Counted from the first letter of the stretch, positions 1 to 8,644 are shown. The stretch: 37,892 nt of DNA from Acidimicrobiaceae bacterium (GCA_003161575.1 PMOE01000048.1:1-37892); one strand, 5' to 3'. Made by a program: numbers and translations. Notes: generated from the letters alone by a model not told the origin.

Positions 1-304
1 ACCACTCGTTGGGACTTAACCGATCCCTGACGCGTGTTCGGCTGATGCTTGACATCTTGGCCCCGCCGGCCTTTCGCTTTGTGAGTGAGAGGGACGCGGC
101 CCAGTGCGTGCGGGGCGCAACGAAGTCTTTCTCGTTGTGGGGTCACCCCCGTTTCGACGTCACCCGTCGGTTTGGATTCAGCAACCCAGCACCCTCGATG
201 CTGGCTCCGCCGACCCGCTGTCGGCGCCGGTGAGACCCGTGCGACAGGCACTTGTCCCGCCTTCCATTGGTAATTCGGCGCGTTTTCGGGCACAATGCCT
301 GCCT
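1..304. other. Non-coding stretch upstream of HU gene
   Basis: I see no convincing gene here. Open frames in the region have no recognisable product or ribosome binding site. The only structure I can support is the putative HU promoter at its right end. The left part may be the 3' flank of a gene outside the window. Confidence 0.5.
267..296 (+). promoter_or_regulatory. Putative leaderless promoter of HU gene
   Basis: A -35-like TTGGTA (267-272) and a -10-like CACAAT (291-296) are separated by 18 nt. Transcription would start near 303, about 2 nt before the ATG at 305. No Shine-Dalgarno sequence precedes that ATG, so the mRNA is probably leaderless or nearly so. This is inferred from sequence alone. 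Confidence 0.45.
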
Positions 305-817
305 ATGAACAAGCGCGACCTTGCCAAGGCAGTAGCCGTCCAGTCAGACGTGGACCTCAAGACGGTCACTTCCGTCCTCGAGGGGTTCACTGACGTCGTC
401 ACCCACGCGGTGTCCAAAGGTGAGCCGGTGGCGATTGCCGGCTTCGCCAAATTCGCCAAGGTGGAGCGGGCAGCACGCATGGGCCGAAACCCGGCCACCG
501 GTGAGGCCATCCGCATCAAGGCGTCGAAGAAGGCCCGTATCACTCCGGTGAAGGCGTTCAAGGATGCCGTGCTGTCTCCGGCACAGGCCCCCAAGCTCCT
601 CAAGGGTGCATGGCCGATCAACGAGGACGCGGTTCGCGCTGCGGGCAAGAGTGCTCCGGCGGCCCCCGCCGCCCGGACGGCGGCGGCCAAGAAGACCGCG
701 GCCAAGCGAGCCCCGGCCAAGAAGACCGCGGCCAAGAAGACCGCGGCCAAGCGCGGCCCCGCCAAGAAGACCGCGGCCCGCCGGGCCCCGGCCAAGAAGG
801 CGACGCGGCGGCGCTAG
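305..817 (+). CDS. hup: HU-family DNA-binding protein with Lys/Ala-rich tail
   Basis: This is a histone-like nucleoid protein of 170 aa that should bind and bend DNA in the cytoplasm. Residues 1 to about 92 form the HU/IHF domain, starting MNKRDLAKAVA. They include GFAKFAKVERAARMGRNPATG, the DNA-binding arm with the family's conserved RNPATGE motif. From about residue 110 the protein becomes an Ala/Lys/Pro tail of pentapeptide repeats ending RRR, as in the extended HupB proteins of actinobacteria, where the tail binds DNA non-specifically. The ATG at 305 starts exactly at the HU domain; an in-frame extension to 104 is possible but adds unrelated sequence. The gene appears monocistronic. Confidence 0.95.
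   Translation: MNKRDLAKAVAVQSDVDLKTVTSVLEGFTDVVTHAVSKGEPVAIAGFAKFAKVERAARMGRNPATGEAIRIKASKKARITPVKAFKDAVLSPAQAPKLLKGAWPINEDAVRAAGKSAPAAPAARTAAAKKTAAKRAPAKKTAAKKTAAKRGPAKKTAARRAPAKKATRRR
686..805 (+). repeat. 15-bp tandem repeat encoding HU tail
   Basis: Eight consecutive 15-bp units start at 686, 701, 716, 731, 746, 761, 776 and 791. The commonest unit, GCCAAGAAGACCGCG, encodes AKKTA and occurs four times unchanged. The others encode AKRAP, AKRGP, ARRAP and AKKAT. The array is in frame and codes for residues 128-167 of the HU protein. Unit number could vary between strains by slippage or recombination. Confidence 0.9.
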
Positions 818-1337
818 CGCCGGCCGGCCGCCCAGCGGATTCGGGCGGTCCACCACAACGGAGCATCCACGCCAACCGGCGCGCTAGCCCTCCTCAGCGT
901 TCCTCGGACTCCTCAGTGAGGACCCTGAGGGTCGGGTAATCCCCGATGCCCACACCCACCCAGCCGTCGTTCCCCTTTGGCCGTCGCGTGCGCTGCGCTC
1001 GAGGTCGACGTCGGCGTCTGATCAGCCATGAAGAGCTGATCTCCGATCCGCCAAACGCCAGCGCCCCGCCCCGCCCCGAGCCTTGAGCTCTCCGACGAGA
1101 GCGCGTCTTCGTGGGTCTTGGAGAGTCTGCCGGATACCGGCGTATCCAGAACTCTCATCCATTCGGTCGCTGGCCTCTCGGCTCCGGCGATCGACCCGGC
1201 GCTTGCGTGGACAGCGCCGTCACCTCTTGGCGGGCCACCCCCGCGACCAGAACCTGGTGGCGAAGGGCGCCCGATGGGTATAAAGAGACAGGCAACCCCG
1301 CCCAACGCGAGCGAGGTGGGCGAACTGAGGAGGAACG
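818..1337. other. Intergenic gap between HU and aldo/keto reductase
   Basis: No gene can be supported in these 520 bp. Just after the HU stop there are GC-rich self-complementary stretches (around 811-835) that could act in termination, but no U-tract follows. A TATAAA hexamer at 1279-1284 lies about 54 nt before the next start codon and is a weak promoter candidate. A short inverted repeat, ACCAG-AAC-CTGGT, lies near 1246-1258. Confidence 0.4.
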
Positions 1338-2198
1338 ATGCGGGAGCGACACATCGGCGAAGTAGTCGTGAGCGCCATCGGACTGGGCGAGATGCCGCTG
1401 TCCATCGAGGGTCGGCCCGACGAGGACCGCGCCCTGCGCACGATTCACGCGTCGCTGGACGCAGGCGTCACCCTGATCGACACTGCTGACGCCTACTCGC
1501 TCGGTACCTATGAGCACGGCCATGGCGAGCGGCTGGTCGCCAAGGCCCTCGCCACCTACGGGGGTGACTCGAGCGGGGTGCTTGTCGCCACCAAAGGCGG
1601 TCACTACCGGCCGGGCGATGGCAGCTGGAAGGTGGACGGCCGGCCCGAGTACCTGCGCCAAGCGTGCGAGGGGTCCCTCAAGGCCCTCGGCGTCGACGCC
1701 ATTGGGTTGTACCAGTTCCACCGGCCGGACCGCCGGGTGGCCTACGCCGAGTCGGTCGGGACCCTCGCCGAGCTCCTCGACGAGGGCAAGATCCGCATGG
1801 CCGGGATCTCCAACGCCTCAATTGAGCAGATTGACGAGGCCCGCCGTGTCCTCGACGGCCGGCTCGCGAGCGTGCAGAATCAGTTCTCCCCGGCATTCCG
1901 CTCGTCAGAGGGCGAGCTCGCGCACTGCGTCGACCATGGCATCGCCTTCATCCCGTGGAGCCCGCTGGGTGGGATCGGCAACGCTGTGGAGATCGAACGA
2001 CGCCACCCGGTCTTCGCCGAGGTGGCTTTGGCCCATGATGTGACTCCCCAGCAGGTCACCCTGGCCTGGATGCTGGCCAAGGGGGACACGGTGGTCCCCA
2101 TTCCCGGCTCCAGCCGACCTGAGACCGCGGTGTCCTCGTCAGCCGCCGCGGCAATCGACCTCACGGACGACGAAGTGGCCCGGTTGGATGTCTCCTGA
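1338..2198 (+). CDS. Aldo/keto reductase
   Basis: A 286-aa NADPH-dependent oxidoreductase of the aldo/keto reductase superfamily, a soluble (alpha/beta)8 barrel. The catalytic tetrad is visible: Asp48 and Tyr53 in LIDTADAYS, Lys86 in VATKGG and His128 in YQFHRPD. The C-terminal cofactor-binding segment VVPIPGSSRPE is also present. The ATG at 1338 is preceded by a strong Shine-Dalgarno GAGGAGGA. The substrate cannot be told from sequence. It is only distantly similar to the second aldo/keto reductase at 19632, so the two are not a recent duplication. Confidence 0.92.
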   Translation: MRERHIGEVVVSAIGLGEMPLSIEGRPDEDRALRTIHASLDAGVTLIDTADAYSLGTYEHGHGERLVAKALATYGGDSSGVLVATKGGHYRPGDGSWKVDGRPEYLRQACEGSLKALGVDAIGLYQFHRPDRRVAYAESVGTLAELLDEGKIRMAGISNASIEQIDEARRVLDGRLASVQNQFSPAFRSSEGELAHCVDHGIAFIPWSPLGGIGNAVEIERRHPVFAEVALAHDVTPQQVTLAWMLAKGDTVVPIPGSSRPETAVSSSAAAAIDLTDDEVARLDVS

Positions 2199-2262
2199 GG
2201 GCGCCGGGCCGCCGGAGCGCTGGGTCCGCGGCCACTGCTAGGTTGCCCGGCCGAGGCCAGCC

Positions 2263-2943
2263 ATGAACACCGCAGACAACATTGATGGCGACGTCGACGG
2301 GTCGGTGCCCCACACCTCCGACGCCCGGTTGCTCGCCGGCGCCTCGCTCCGGCGCCTCGGGAACGCGGTGGTGGCCCACCAGGCCGACGACGACTTGCTG
2401 ACCGAGATCTCCGAGCGCGCTGACGCCCTGGCCTCGTTGGTCGAAGCGGCGCCGGCCCGCACGCACGCCTTCTTGGAAAGTGGGGTCAACATCTTCGAGG
2501 CCCCGGTCCCCGAGGGCGATGCGGGTGCACGGCGCACGGCGTTTCCCGACTGCGTCATCTCGGGGAGGGCCAACCCGATGGGGGTGGCGGCCCGGCTGTG
2601 GCGTGAGGGCGACGAAGCGGTGTGCCGGGTCACCCTGGGCGCCGCCTTCGAGGGTGCTCCGGGTCGGGCGCACGGCGGCATCGTGGCCGCTTTGATCGAC
2701 GAGACGATGGGACTCGTGATGTCCATCTCATCGACCCCGGCTTTCACCGGGCGGCTCTCGGTCACCTACCGGGCACCGACCCCGGTCGGTGAGCCCCTCG
2801 AGGTACGGGCCAGGCTGAGCGATCGGACCGGGCGCAAGATGACCATCACCGCCGAGCTGCGCAGCAGCGAACGGCTCCTGGCCGAGGCCGAGGGCCTGTT
2901 CATCGTGGTCGACCCCGATCGGTTCTTCGTGGCCGAGGAGTAG
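2263..2943 (+). CDS. PaaI-like hotdog-fold thioesterase
   Basis: A 226-aa protein whose C-terminal half (about 100-220) is a hotdog domain. The segment GRAHGGIVAALIDETMG carries the HGG turn and acidic residues typical of PaaI/4HBT acyl-CoA thioesterases. The first 100 residues are a less conserved helical extension. It probably hydrolyses acyl-CoA in the cytoplasm; the substrate is unknown. A TAGGTT hexamer at 2239-2244 could be the -10 of its own promoter with a leader of about 12 nt, because the preceding Shine-Dalgarno is weak. It lies 64 nt after the aldo/keto reductase. Confidence 0.85.
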   Translation: MNTADNIDGDVDGSVPHTSDARLLAGASLRRLGNAVVAHQADDDLLTEISERADALASLVEAAPARTHAFLESGVNIFEAPVPEGDAGARRTAFPDCVISGRANPMGVAARLWREGDEAVCRVTLGAAFEGAPGRAHGGIVAALIDETMGLVMSISSTPAFTGRLSVTYRAPTPVGEPLEVRARLSDRTGRKMTITAELRSSERLLAEAEGLFIVVDPDRFFVAEE

Positions 2944-3027
2944 CGGGGTAGTGATGGGGAATGCCCACCGAGACCCGGGCGTTCTACTGGGCAGCCCCAG
3001 CGTCATCCCAAGAAAGCGAGGCGGACC

Positions 3028-3993
3028 ATGCCCGCGGTGACCGTCGAAAACGTTCTCACACTCCCCCAGATACCCGAGCCCGATCCCGCCGCCACTGCGG
3101 TGCGCCCGGTCACCCAGATCGCGACGGCCCCTCAGGGTCTCGAGGGCGAGGGTTTCCCAGTCCGTCGAGCCTTCGCCGGCGTCGCGCAGCCTGAGCTCGA
3201 CCCGTTCGTGCACATGGACCAGATGGGTGAGGTGGAGTACGGCCCCGGCGAGCCCAAGGGAACCCCGTGGCATCCCCACCGGGGATTTGAGACCGTCACG
3301 TACATGATCGACGGGACGTTCCAACACCAAGATTCGATCGGCGGGGGTGGGCTCATCGCCAACGGCGCCACCCAGTGGATGACCGCGGGAGCGGGGATCT
3401 TGCACATCGAGCGGCCACCAGATGACCTCATCGCCAGCGGGGGCCTGTTCCATGGGATACAGCTCTGGGTGAACCTCCCGGCAGCCGACAAGTGGGTGGC
3501 TCCCCGCTATCAGGACATCGCCGCCCAGGCGGCGGCGCTCGTCTCTTCTCCCGACGGCGGCGCGCTGATCCGGATCATCGCCGGCGAGGTGGCCGGTCAC
3601 CGGGGCCCGGGCGTGACCCACACCCCGATCTCCCTCGCCCACGCCACCTTGAGCCCGGGCGCCCGGTTGGTGCTGCCCTGGCCGACGTCGTTCAACGCGC
3701 TGGTCTACGTGCTGGCCGGCCAGGGCACGGTCGGAAACGACCGGCGACCGATCCACACCGGCCAACTGGCGGTCCACGGCCCGGGCGACGCCCTCGTCGT
3801 GGGCGCGGACGTGACCCAGGAGTCCCGGTCCCCCAACCTCGATGTGCTCATCTTGGGGGGCCAGCCGATCCGCGAGCCTGTCGCCACCTATGGTCCCTTC
3901 GTGATGAACACGCGCGACGAGTTGGCTCAGGCCTTCGAGGACTTCCACGCGGGCAAGCTCGGGACCATCCCGGCCGATCACATCGGGGACTGA
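3028..3993 (+). CDS. Pirin family protein
   Basis: A 321-aa bicupin of the pirin family. The N-terminal cupin carries the metal-binding signature HPHRGFETVTY (His82, His84) and a second His-x-Glu pair in ILHIERP (His126, Glu128), matching the Fe-binding residues of characterised pirins. The C-terminal domain (about 175-290) has the family features VYVLAGQG and GDALVVG. Some bacterial pirins have quercetinase activity and others regulate enzymes, so the role here is open. It is cytoplasmic. A GAGG sequence lies about 9 nt before the ATG. The next gene starts 6 nt after the stop, so the two are probably co-transcribed. Confidence 0.93.
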   Translation: MPAVTVENVLTLPQIPEPDPAATAVRPVTQIATAPQGLEGEGFPVRRAFAGVAQPELDPFVHMDQMGEVEYGPGEPKGTPWHPHRGFETVTYMIDGTFQHQDSIGGGGLIANGATQWMTAGAGILHIERPPDDLIASGGLFHGIQLWVNLPAADKWVAPRYQDIAAQAAALVSSPDGGALIRIIAGEVAGHRGPGVTHTPISLAHATLSPGARLVLPWPTSFNALVYVLAGQGTVGNDRRPIHTGQLAVHGPGDALVVGADVTQESRSPNLDVLILGGQPIREPVATYGPFVMNTRDELAQAFEDFHAGKLGTIPADHIGD

Positions 3994-3999
3994 CCCGCG

Positions 4000-4965
4000 G
4001 TGCTGGCGACGGGAGCCTGGGGTCCTGACGACATCTCTGACCTGACCGGTCGGACCGTCCTCGTGACCGGAGCAAATACCGGCATCGGGTACGAAGCCGC
4101 GATCGAACTGGCGGCCCACGGTGCCCACGTGGTGCTGGCGTGCCGGAACCTCCAGAAGGGACGCCAGGCCGCCGACCGGGTGATCGGCTACCGTCCTGGC
4201 GCCTCAGTCGAAGTGCTCGAACTTGACCTGTCGAGCCTCGATGCGGTCCGCACCGCGGCCGACCGCTTCGCCTCGGAGCACGACCGCCTCGACGTGCTCA
4301 TCAACAACGCCGGAGTTATGGGCACCCCGTACCTCATGAGTGCCGATGGCTACGAGCTCCAGTTCGCCACCAACCATCTGGGGCACTTCGCGTTGACCGG
4401 CCTTCTGCTCGACACCTTGCTCACCACCTCGGGTTCGCGGGTGGTCACCGTCAGCTCGCACGGTCACCGCCAGGGCCATCTGGACTTCTCCAACCTCCAG
4501 TTCGATCACGGGGGCTACACGAGGTCCGGGGCCTACGCCAACTCCAAGCTGGCCAACCTGCTGTTCACCTACGAGCTGGAGCGCCGGTTGCGGGCGACCG
4601 ACACCACGACCATTGCCCTAGCCGTCCACCCCGGGTGGACCCGGAGCAGCCTGGTGGCGAACGGGCCGACGATCGGGGTCTCGGACAGGCGGTCCCGCCT
4701 CTACCGGGCCTTCGCCCGCCTCGGGGGCCAGTCCACGCCGCGCGGTGCCCTCCCCACGTTGTATGCGGCCACCTCGCCCGACGTGCGCGGTGGACAGTAC
4801 GTCGGCCCGGGGGGCTTGGCCCAGCTCTACGGCCCCCCCGTCATCGTCGGATCCACCCGCCGCTCCAAGCGCGTCCACGACGCGGCTCGGCTCTTTGAGG
4901 TCTCCGAGGTCTTGACCGGGATCCACTACGACTTCGGGGTCACCGACGCGGCGGTCCCCCGGTAG
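4000..4965 (+). CDS. SDR oxidoreductase, retinol dehydrogenase-like
   Basis: A 321-aa short-chain dehydrogenase/reductase. The Rossmann motif is VTGANTGIG (about 22-30), followed by NNAG (102-105), the catalytic Ser in VTVSSHG (about 152) and YANSK (Tyr179, Lys183). The tail after the catalytic core is longer than in classical SDRs, as in the retinol dehydrogenase/WW-oxidoreductase-like group. The GTG start at 4000 is 6 nt after the pirin stop, so this is a likely two-gene operon. Its substrate is unknown. It converges with the thioesterase gene, leaving only 10 nt between stop codons. Confidence 0.92.
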   Translation: MLATGAWGPDDISDLTGRTVLVTGANTGIGYEAAIELAAHGAHVVLACRNLQKGRQAADRVIGYRPGASVEVLELDLSSLDAVRTAADRFASEHDRLDVLINNAGVMGTPYLMSADGYELQFATNHLGHFALTGLLLDTLLTTSGSRVVTVSSHGHRQGHLDFSNLQFDHGGYTRSGAYANSKLANLLFTYELERRLRATDTTTIALAVHPGWTRSSLVANGPTIGVSDRRSRLYRAFARLGGQSTPRGALPTLYAATSPDVRGGQYVGPGGLAQLYGPPVIVGSTRRSKRVHDAARLFEVSEVLTGIHYDFGVTDAAVPR

Positions 4966-4975
4966 CGAGGTCCGT

Positions 4976-5413
4976 TCAGGACCCAGCGTCGCGCTGCAAC
5001 AAGAAGGTGCCCGTCGACCGGCTCATCAGCTGGAGTTCGCTGTCGCGCACCGTCGCCTCGCCGTAGGCGACCTGGCGCGCCATGCGGACCACGTCGCCCC
5101 GCAACCGGTAGGGCTCACCGGCGCGGGCCGGGCGCATCGTCTCGGTCTTGAGCTCGAGGGTCCCTCGGGTGCGGTCGCGGCCCACGAGGGCCGCGTTGAT
5201 GGCGAAGTTCATGCACGCGTCGAGCAGTAGTGAATGCACCCCGGCCTGGACGATGCCGTGGGGATTGCAGGCCAGATCGGCCGGAACGAACGTCCCCTCC
5301 ACCCAGCCGAGATCCTCCCCGTCGACCCCATAGCCGGTGAAGGACCCGCCGACGGCGGCGATGATGGGCATACCGCCGTCGCCGAGCCATCGGTCCATGT
5401 TCTTTGTGGCCAT
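4976..5413 (-). CDS. PaaI-like hotdog-fold thioesterase
   Basis: A 145-aa single hotdog-domain protein. The active-site region reads NPHGIVQAGVHSLLLDACM, with the helix-lining Asp in the position of the PaaI-family catalytic acid; the usual HGG is split into HGI and AGV. It probably hydrolyses a small acyl-CoA. I chose the ATG at 5413 (MATKNMDRW) rather than upstream in-frame codons because the upstream part is Pro/Arg-rich and not family-like. The gene faces away from the thiolase gene across a 222-bp region that must hold both promoters. Confidence 0.85.
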   Translation of the reverse strand: MATKNMDRWLGDGGMPIIAAVGGSFTGYGVDGEDLGWVEGTFVPADLACNPHGIVQAGVHSLLLDACMNFAINAALVGRDRTRGTLELKTETMRPARAGEPYRLRGDVVRMARQVAYGEATVRDSELQLMSRSTGTFLLQRDAGS

Positions 5414-5635
5414 GGCGGTCACGCTAATGGCCGCTTTCCGCTGGCCCCGTGCGTCGCGCCGAGCCGGTGGCCGACCCGGCCGGCTCGGCGGCGCCGGTGA
5501 ACACAATTGCGTACCCGGTGGGCTTGTGACCAGGAGAGACGGTTCCGAGCGGGCGGACGACGAGCCCTGGCACAGTAGTGTGGGAGTTCACGACCGGCAG
5601 GCACATCGAGTCGCCGGAATGGGAGGAGAGCCACC

Positions 5636-6817
5636 ATGACCACCGCCGTCATCGTCGACGCCGTTCGCACCCCCGGAGGCAAGCGCAACGGCAAGCTGAG
5701 GAACTGGCACGCCGTGGACTTGGCGTCCGAGCCGCTCAAGGCCCTCCAAGAGCGCAACGATCTCGACCCGGCCCTCGTTGACGACGTCATCACTGGTTGC
5801 GTGATGCAGGTCAGCGAGCAGTCCCTCAATATCGCCCGCAACGCCGTGCTTGCCGCCGGATGGCCCGAGTCAGTGCCGGCCACCACCCTCGACCGCCAGT
5901 GCGGTTCCTCCCAACAAGCGATCCACTTCGCCGCGCAGGGAGTCATTGCCGGGGCCTATGACGTGGTGGTTGCCTCGGGCGTAGAGGGCATGACCCGCAC
6001 CCCCATGGGGTCGTCGATCGTCCGGGACCTTGGATACCCCTTCGGTCCTCGGATGATGAAGCGCTACGAAGAGCGCGGCGGCCTGGTCAACCAAGGGATC
6101 GGGGCCGAGATGATCGCCGATCAGTGGGACCTGTCGCGCGACGACCTCGACCGGTTCGCCGCCCGCAGCCAGCAGTTCGCGGCCAAAGCCACCGCTGAGG
6201 GACGTTTTGAGAACGAACTTATCGGCCTCCCCATTCGTGACGATGAGGGCAACGATACCGACGAGTTCATCTCGACCGACGAGGGCATCCGTCCCGACAC
6301 GACGGCCGAGACCTTGGCCGCGCTGAAACCGGCGTTCAAACCGGAGGGGGGCAAGATCACTGCCGGCAACTCCTCCCAAATCACCGACGGCGCATCGGGC
6401 GTCCTGATCATGAGCGAGGAGAAGGCCAAAGCCCTCGGCCTCACCCCCCGGGCCCGCTTCCATGCCTTCGCGCTGGCCGGCGTCGATCCCGTCACGATGC
6501 TGACCGGCCCAATCCCGGCGACCATCGCCGTGCTTGAGCGGGCCAAGCTCACCATGGACGACATCGACCTGACCGAGATCAACGAGGCGTTCGCCTCGGT
6601 CGTCCTCGCCTGGGAAAAAGAGCTCCACCCCGACATGGCCAAGGTGAACGTCAACGGGGGGGCCATCGCCATCGGCCACCCGCTCGGGGCGTCGGGGGCC
6701 AAGCTCATGGCGACCCTCCTGAACGAGCTCGAGCGCACGGGCGGCCGATACGGCCTGCTCACGATGTGCGAGGGCGGCGGCATGGCCAACGCCACCATCA
6801 TCGAGCGCCTGGGCTGA
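5636..6817 (+). CDS. Acetyl-CoA C-acyltransferase (thiolase)
   Basis: A 393-aa thiolase that condenses two acetyl-CoA or cleaves 3-ketoacyl-CoA. All catalytic residues are present at the standard positions: Cys89 in LDRQCGSSQ, His348 in AIGHPLGASG and Cys378 in TMCEGGGMAN. Length and numbering match the classical biosynthetic thiolase (PhaA/AtoB type), but a degradative role in fatty acid or steroid side-chain oxidation is equally possible. A strong GGAGGAG lies just before the ATG, and a TAGTGT hexamer at 5576-5581 is a possible -10. A GC-rich hairpin follows the stop directly. Confidence 0.95.
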   Translation: MTTAVIVDAVRTPGGKRNGKLRNWHAVDLASEPLKALQERNDLDPALVDDVITGCVMQVSEQSLNIARNAVLAAGWPESVPATTLDRQCGSSQQAIHFAAQGVIAGAYDVVVASGVEGMTRTPMGSSIVRDLGYPFGPRMMKRYEERGGLVNQGIGAEMIADQWDLSRDDLDRFAARSQQFAAKATAEGRFENELIGLPIRDDEGNDTDEFISTDEGIRPDTTAETLAALKPAFKPEGGKITAGNSSQITDGASGVLIMSEEKAKALGLTPRARFHAFALAGVDPVTMLTGPIPATIAVLERAKLTMDDIDLTEINEAFASVVLAWEKELHPDMAKVNVNGGAIAIGHPLGASGAKLMATLLNELERTGGRYGLLTMCEGGGMANATIIERLG

Positions 6818-6821
6818 TCAC

Positions 6822-6841
6822 CGGGGCCGGCGACGGCCCCG
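6822..6841 (+). terminator. Hairpin after thiolase gene
   Basis: A 7-bp perfect stem, CGGGGCC / GGCCCCG, with a 6-nt loop (GGCGAC) starts 4 nt after the thiolase stop. No U-tract follows, which is common for actinobacterial terminators. Its position makes it a good candidate for the 3' end of the thiolase transcript, just before the next gene's own -10-like TAGCAT. Confidence 0.5.
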
Positions 6842-6866
6842 TGGCCTTCGTCGGTAGCATTCGCAG

Positions 6867-7259
6867 GTGCGTCAGCGCTGGTTGTCCAAGAGGGCGTTCG
6901 GGCTCCATCTGGCCGTCGTCGTCTGGGTGCCGGCGTGTCTGCTCGCCGGCTGGTGGCAGGTGAATCGGGCTTTCGACGGCAACGGGTTGAGCTACCTTTA
7001 CTCGGTCGAGTGGCCGATCTTCGCCCTCCTCGGGATCTGGGGCTGGTGGGTCTTCATCCACACCGACTCGGACCACGCGGGGGCCGCGGGCCAACGGCAA
7101 CTGAAGGCCGCAGCGGCCGAACACGAATCGGAAGGAACCGAAATCGCCCCCACCGGCTCGATGCGCCAGCCCCAAGACGAAGACGAAGAACTCGCCGACT
7201 ACAACGACCGCCTCGCCGCGTTGGCCGAGCGCGGTCCGAAGACTTGGCGTAACACGTGA
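6867..7259 (+). CDS. Small membrane protein, two TM segments
   Basis: A 130-aa protein I cannot assign to a named function. It has two hydrophobic segments, about residues 11-31 and 45-65, the second rich in Trp (GIWGWWVFIH). A charged, probably cytoplasmic tail with acidic runs (QDEDEELADYNDRL) follows. The GTG start sits 6 nt after a TAGCAT hexamer (6855-6860) and has no Shine-Dalgarno, so the mRNA is probably leaderless. Its stop overlaps the GTG of the DUF3817 gene (GTGA), so the two proteins are translationally coupled and may act together. Confidence 0.8.
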   Translation: MRQRWLSKRAFGLHLAVVVWVPACLLAGWWQVNRAFDGNGLSYLYSVEWPIFALLGIWGWWVFIHTDSDHAGAAGQRQLKAAAAEHESEGTEIAPTGSMRQPQDEDEELADYNDRLAALAERGPKTWRNT

Positions 7260-7621
7260 GCGGGATCGAAGGGGCCTTGTTGCGCTACCGGATCATGGCC
7301 TACATCGTCGGGGTCGGCCTCTTGATCCTCGTCTTCATCGGCGTCCCTCTCCAGTACGCGGCCGGTGTCCCCATCGTGGCGCAGGTGGTGGGTCCGATCC
7401 ATGGCTTCCTCTACATCGTCTACCTGCTGGCCGCCCTGGATCTGGCCCGGCGGGCCCGCTTCACTCTCCTGCAGATGGCCGCCATGATCGGGGCCGGGTT
7501 CATCCCCTTTGTGGCCTTTTTCATCGAGCACCGGGTCACCATCCGGGTGCGCGACAAGCTCTTGGCCGACGAAAGCACCGGCGGCCCTTCCGGAGTGGGG
7601 TCGAACCCGCAGGGCCACTGA
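7256..7621 (+). CDS. DUF3817 family membrane protein
   Basis: A 121-aa integral membrane protein of the DUF3817 family. Its hallmarks are GPIHGFLYIVYLLAALDLA, with a His inside the second membrane segment, and PFVAFFIEHRVT at the end of the third. There are three to four predicted helices. Function is unknown across the family. It starts at a GTG overlapping the previous stop by 4 nt. A short polar tail of about 20 residues follows the membrane domain. Confidence 0.9.
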   Translation: MSGIEGALLRYRIMAYIVGVGLLILVFIGVPLQYAAGVPIVAQVVGPIHGFLYIVYLLAALDLARRARFTLLQMAAMIGAGFIPFVAFFIEHRVTIRVRDKLLADESTGGPSGVGSNPQGH

Positions 7622-7652
7622 TCGCCGGGACGGTTAGGGGGAGGCGGAGCTC

Positions 7653-8282
7653 TCAGATGCCGAGTTTCGCCGACGTGATCGCCTCGATCCCCGCGCGGTC
7701 TCCCTCCCAGGTGACCCGGGCTGCCGCTTGACGCCCGAAGGCAAGGAGGAGGATCTCACCGGGTGGCCCGCTGATCGTCACGAGCGGCGCGCCCGACTTG
7801 GCAGTGATCGACCCGAAGCCGGGCGCCTCGAGGACGAGCCCGCCCGCCGCGTGACGGCCCAGGGATCTGGCCATCATCTTGAGGCGGGACCACAGTGCCC
7901 TTTCGAGTTGGGGATCGAGTTCCCGGGGCTCCCAATTCTGCTGGGCCCGGCGCACGTCCTCATTGTGCACGAAGTACTCCGCCGTGTTCATGGGCTCATC
8001 GATGAAGCGCAGCCGGAGGGGAAAGGGCGGCCCGCGGCGGATGGCGTCGACCAACTCGGAAAAGCTGCGGCGCCTCTTCACCCGCTCTTGGACCCTTTCG
8101 GTGTGACCGGCTAGGGCGCCGATCACGAGGCCCGGCCCGGCATCGGGCCGACGCTCTCGGATGACCAGGTGGGCCGCCAGGTCCTCGGCCCGCCATCCTT
8201 CGCACAACGTGGGTGCGTCGTGACCCACTCGTGCGAGCTCGTCGGCCAGAGTTCGTCGCTCGCGCTGGGCGAAGTTGGTCAC
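7653..8282 (-). CDS. TIGR03085 family protein, DinB/MDMPI-like
   Basis: A 209-aa protein of the DinB/mycothiol-dependent maleylpyruvate isomerase-like superfamily, TIGR03085 subgroup. The N-terminus (about 1-20) has the pattern ERRTLADEL, followed by APTLCEGWRAEDLAAHLVIRERRPDA. The conserved His in that segment and the HNEDVRRA segment near 110 supply the likely metal ligands. Members occur in actinobacteria that make mycothiol, and their reaction is generally unknown. The GTG start at 8282 lies 12 nt after the crgA stop, so it is probably expressed from the crgA promoter. Confidence 0.87.
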   Translation of the reverse strand: MTNFAQRERRTLADELARVGHDAPTLCEGWRAEDLAAHLVIRERRPDAGPGLVIGALAGHTERVQERVKRRRSFSELVDAIRRGPPFPLRLRFIDEPMNTAEYFVHNEDVRRAQQNWEPRELDPQLERALWSRLKMMARSLGRHAAGGLVLEAPGFGSITAKSGAPLVTISGPPGEILLLAFGRQAAARVTWEGDRAGIEAITSAKLGI

Positions 8283-8294
8283 CGTCTGGGCCCG

Positions 8295-8636
8295 CTAGTG
8301 ATATCGGGTTGCCATGAGGAAGCCAGCGAAGATCATCACGAGGCCACCGACGAGGTACCAGACCGAGACGCCGCCGGGGAGGACGTTTGAATAGTTCAGC
8401 AAGATCAACAGGACCCCGAGGATGAGGAGGGCGAGGATCGTCACGCCGAACCAGCGGGGGCTCTTGCGGATGTTCTTCGGGACCGGCGGGGTGTAGCGGC
8501 CACTCTCCTCGGCCGGCGTGTAGCGCCCGATCTTCGATTTGCCCGGCCCAGAAGTGCCCTTGGCCGTGGTCCGACCCGACGCCGAGTTTCCCTTGCCCTG
8601 GGCCCGACCCGGACCGGTGTTCGCCTTGGGCGTCAT
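8295..8636 (-). CDS. crgA: Cell division protein CrgA
   Basis: A 113-aa CrgA (formerly UPF0233) protein. The first 60 residues are basic and polar (GRAQGKGNSASGRTT), followed by PVPKNIRKSPRWFG, the family's conserved juxtamembrane segment. Two transmembrane helices follow (about 63-80 and 91-108), ending in the typical FAGFLMATRYH. CrgA interacts with FtsZ, FtsI/PBPs and FtsQ in mycobacteria and influences septation in Streptomyces. Its place beside trpG and pknB is the same as in Mycobacterium, supporting the assignment. The start codon lies 8 nt after a TATCCT -10-like hexamer (8650-8645) and has no Shine-Dalgarno. Confidence 0.95.
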   Translation of the reverse strand: MTPKANTGPGRAQGKGNSASGRTTAKGTSGPGKSKIGRYTPAEESGRYTPPVPKNIRKSPRWFGVTILALLILGVLLILLNYSNVLPGGVSVWYLVGGLVMIFAGFLMATRYH

Positions 8637-8644
8637 GAGGCACG

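Noticed and set aside
1273..1290. GATGGGTATAAAGAGACAG resembles the Tn5 mosaic end used in sequencing adapters.
   Set aside because: It has one mismatch and an extra A relative to the mosaic end and lies in continuous sequence without a contig break or duplicated flank. Chance similarity is more likely than an insertion or adapter remnant.
2728..4128. A 466-codon open frame on the minus strand.
   Set aside because: It lies opposite the thioesterase, pirin and SDR genes, all of which have clear families. Its translation is low-complexity and has no recognisable domain; it is an effect of high GC.
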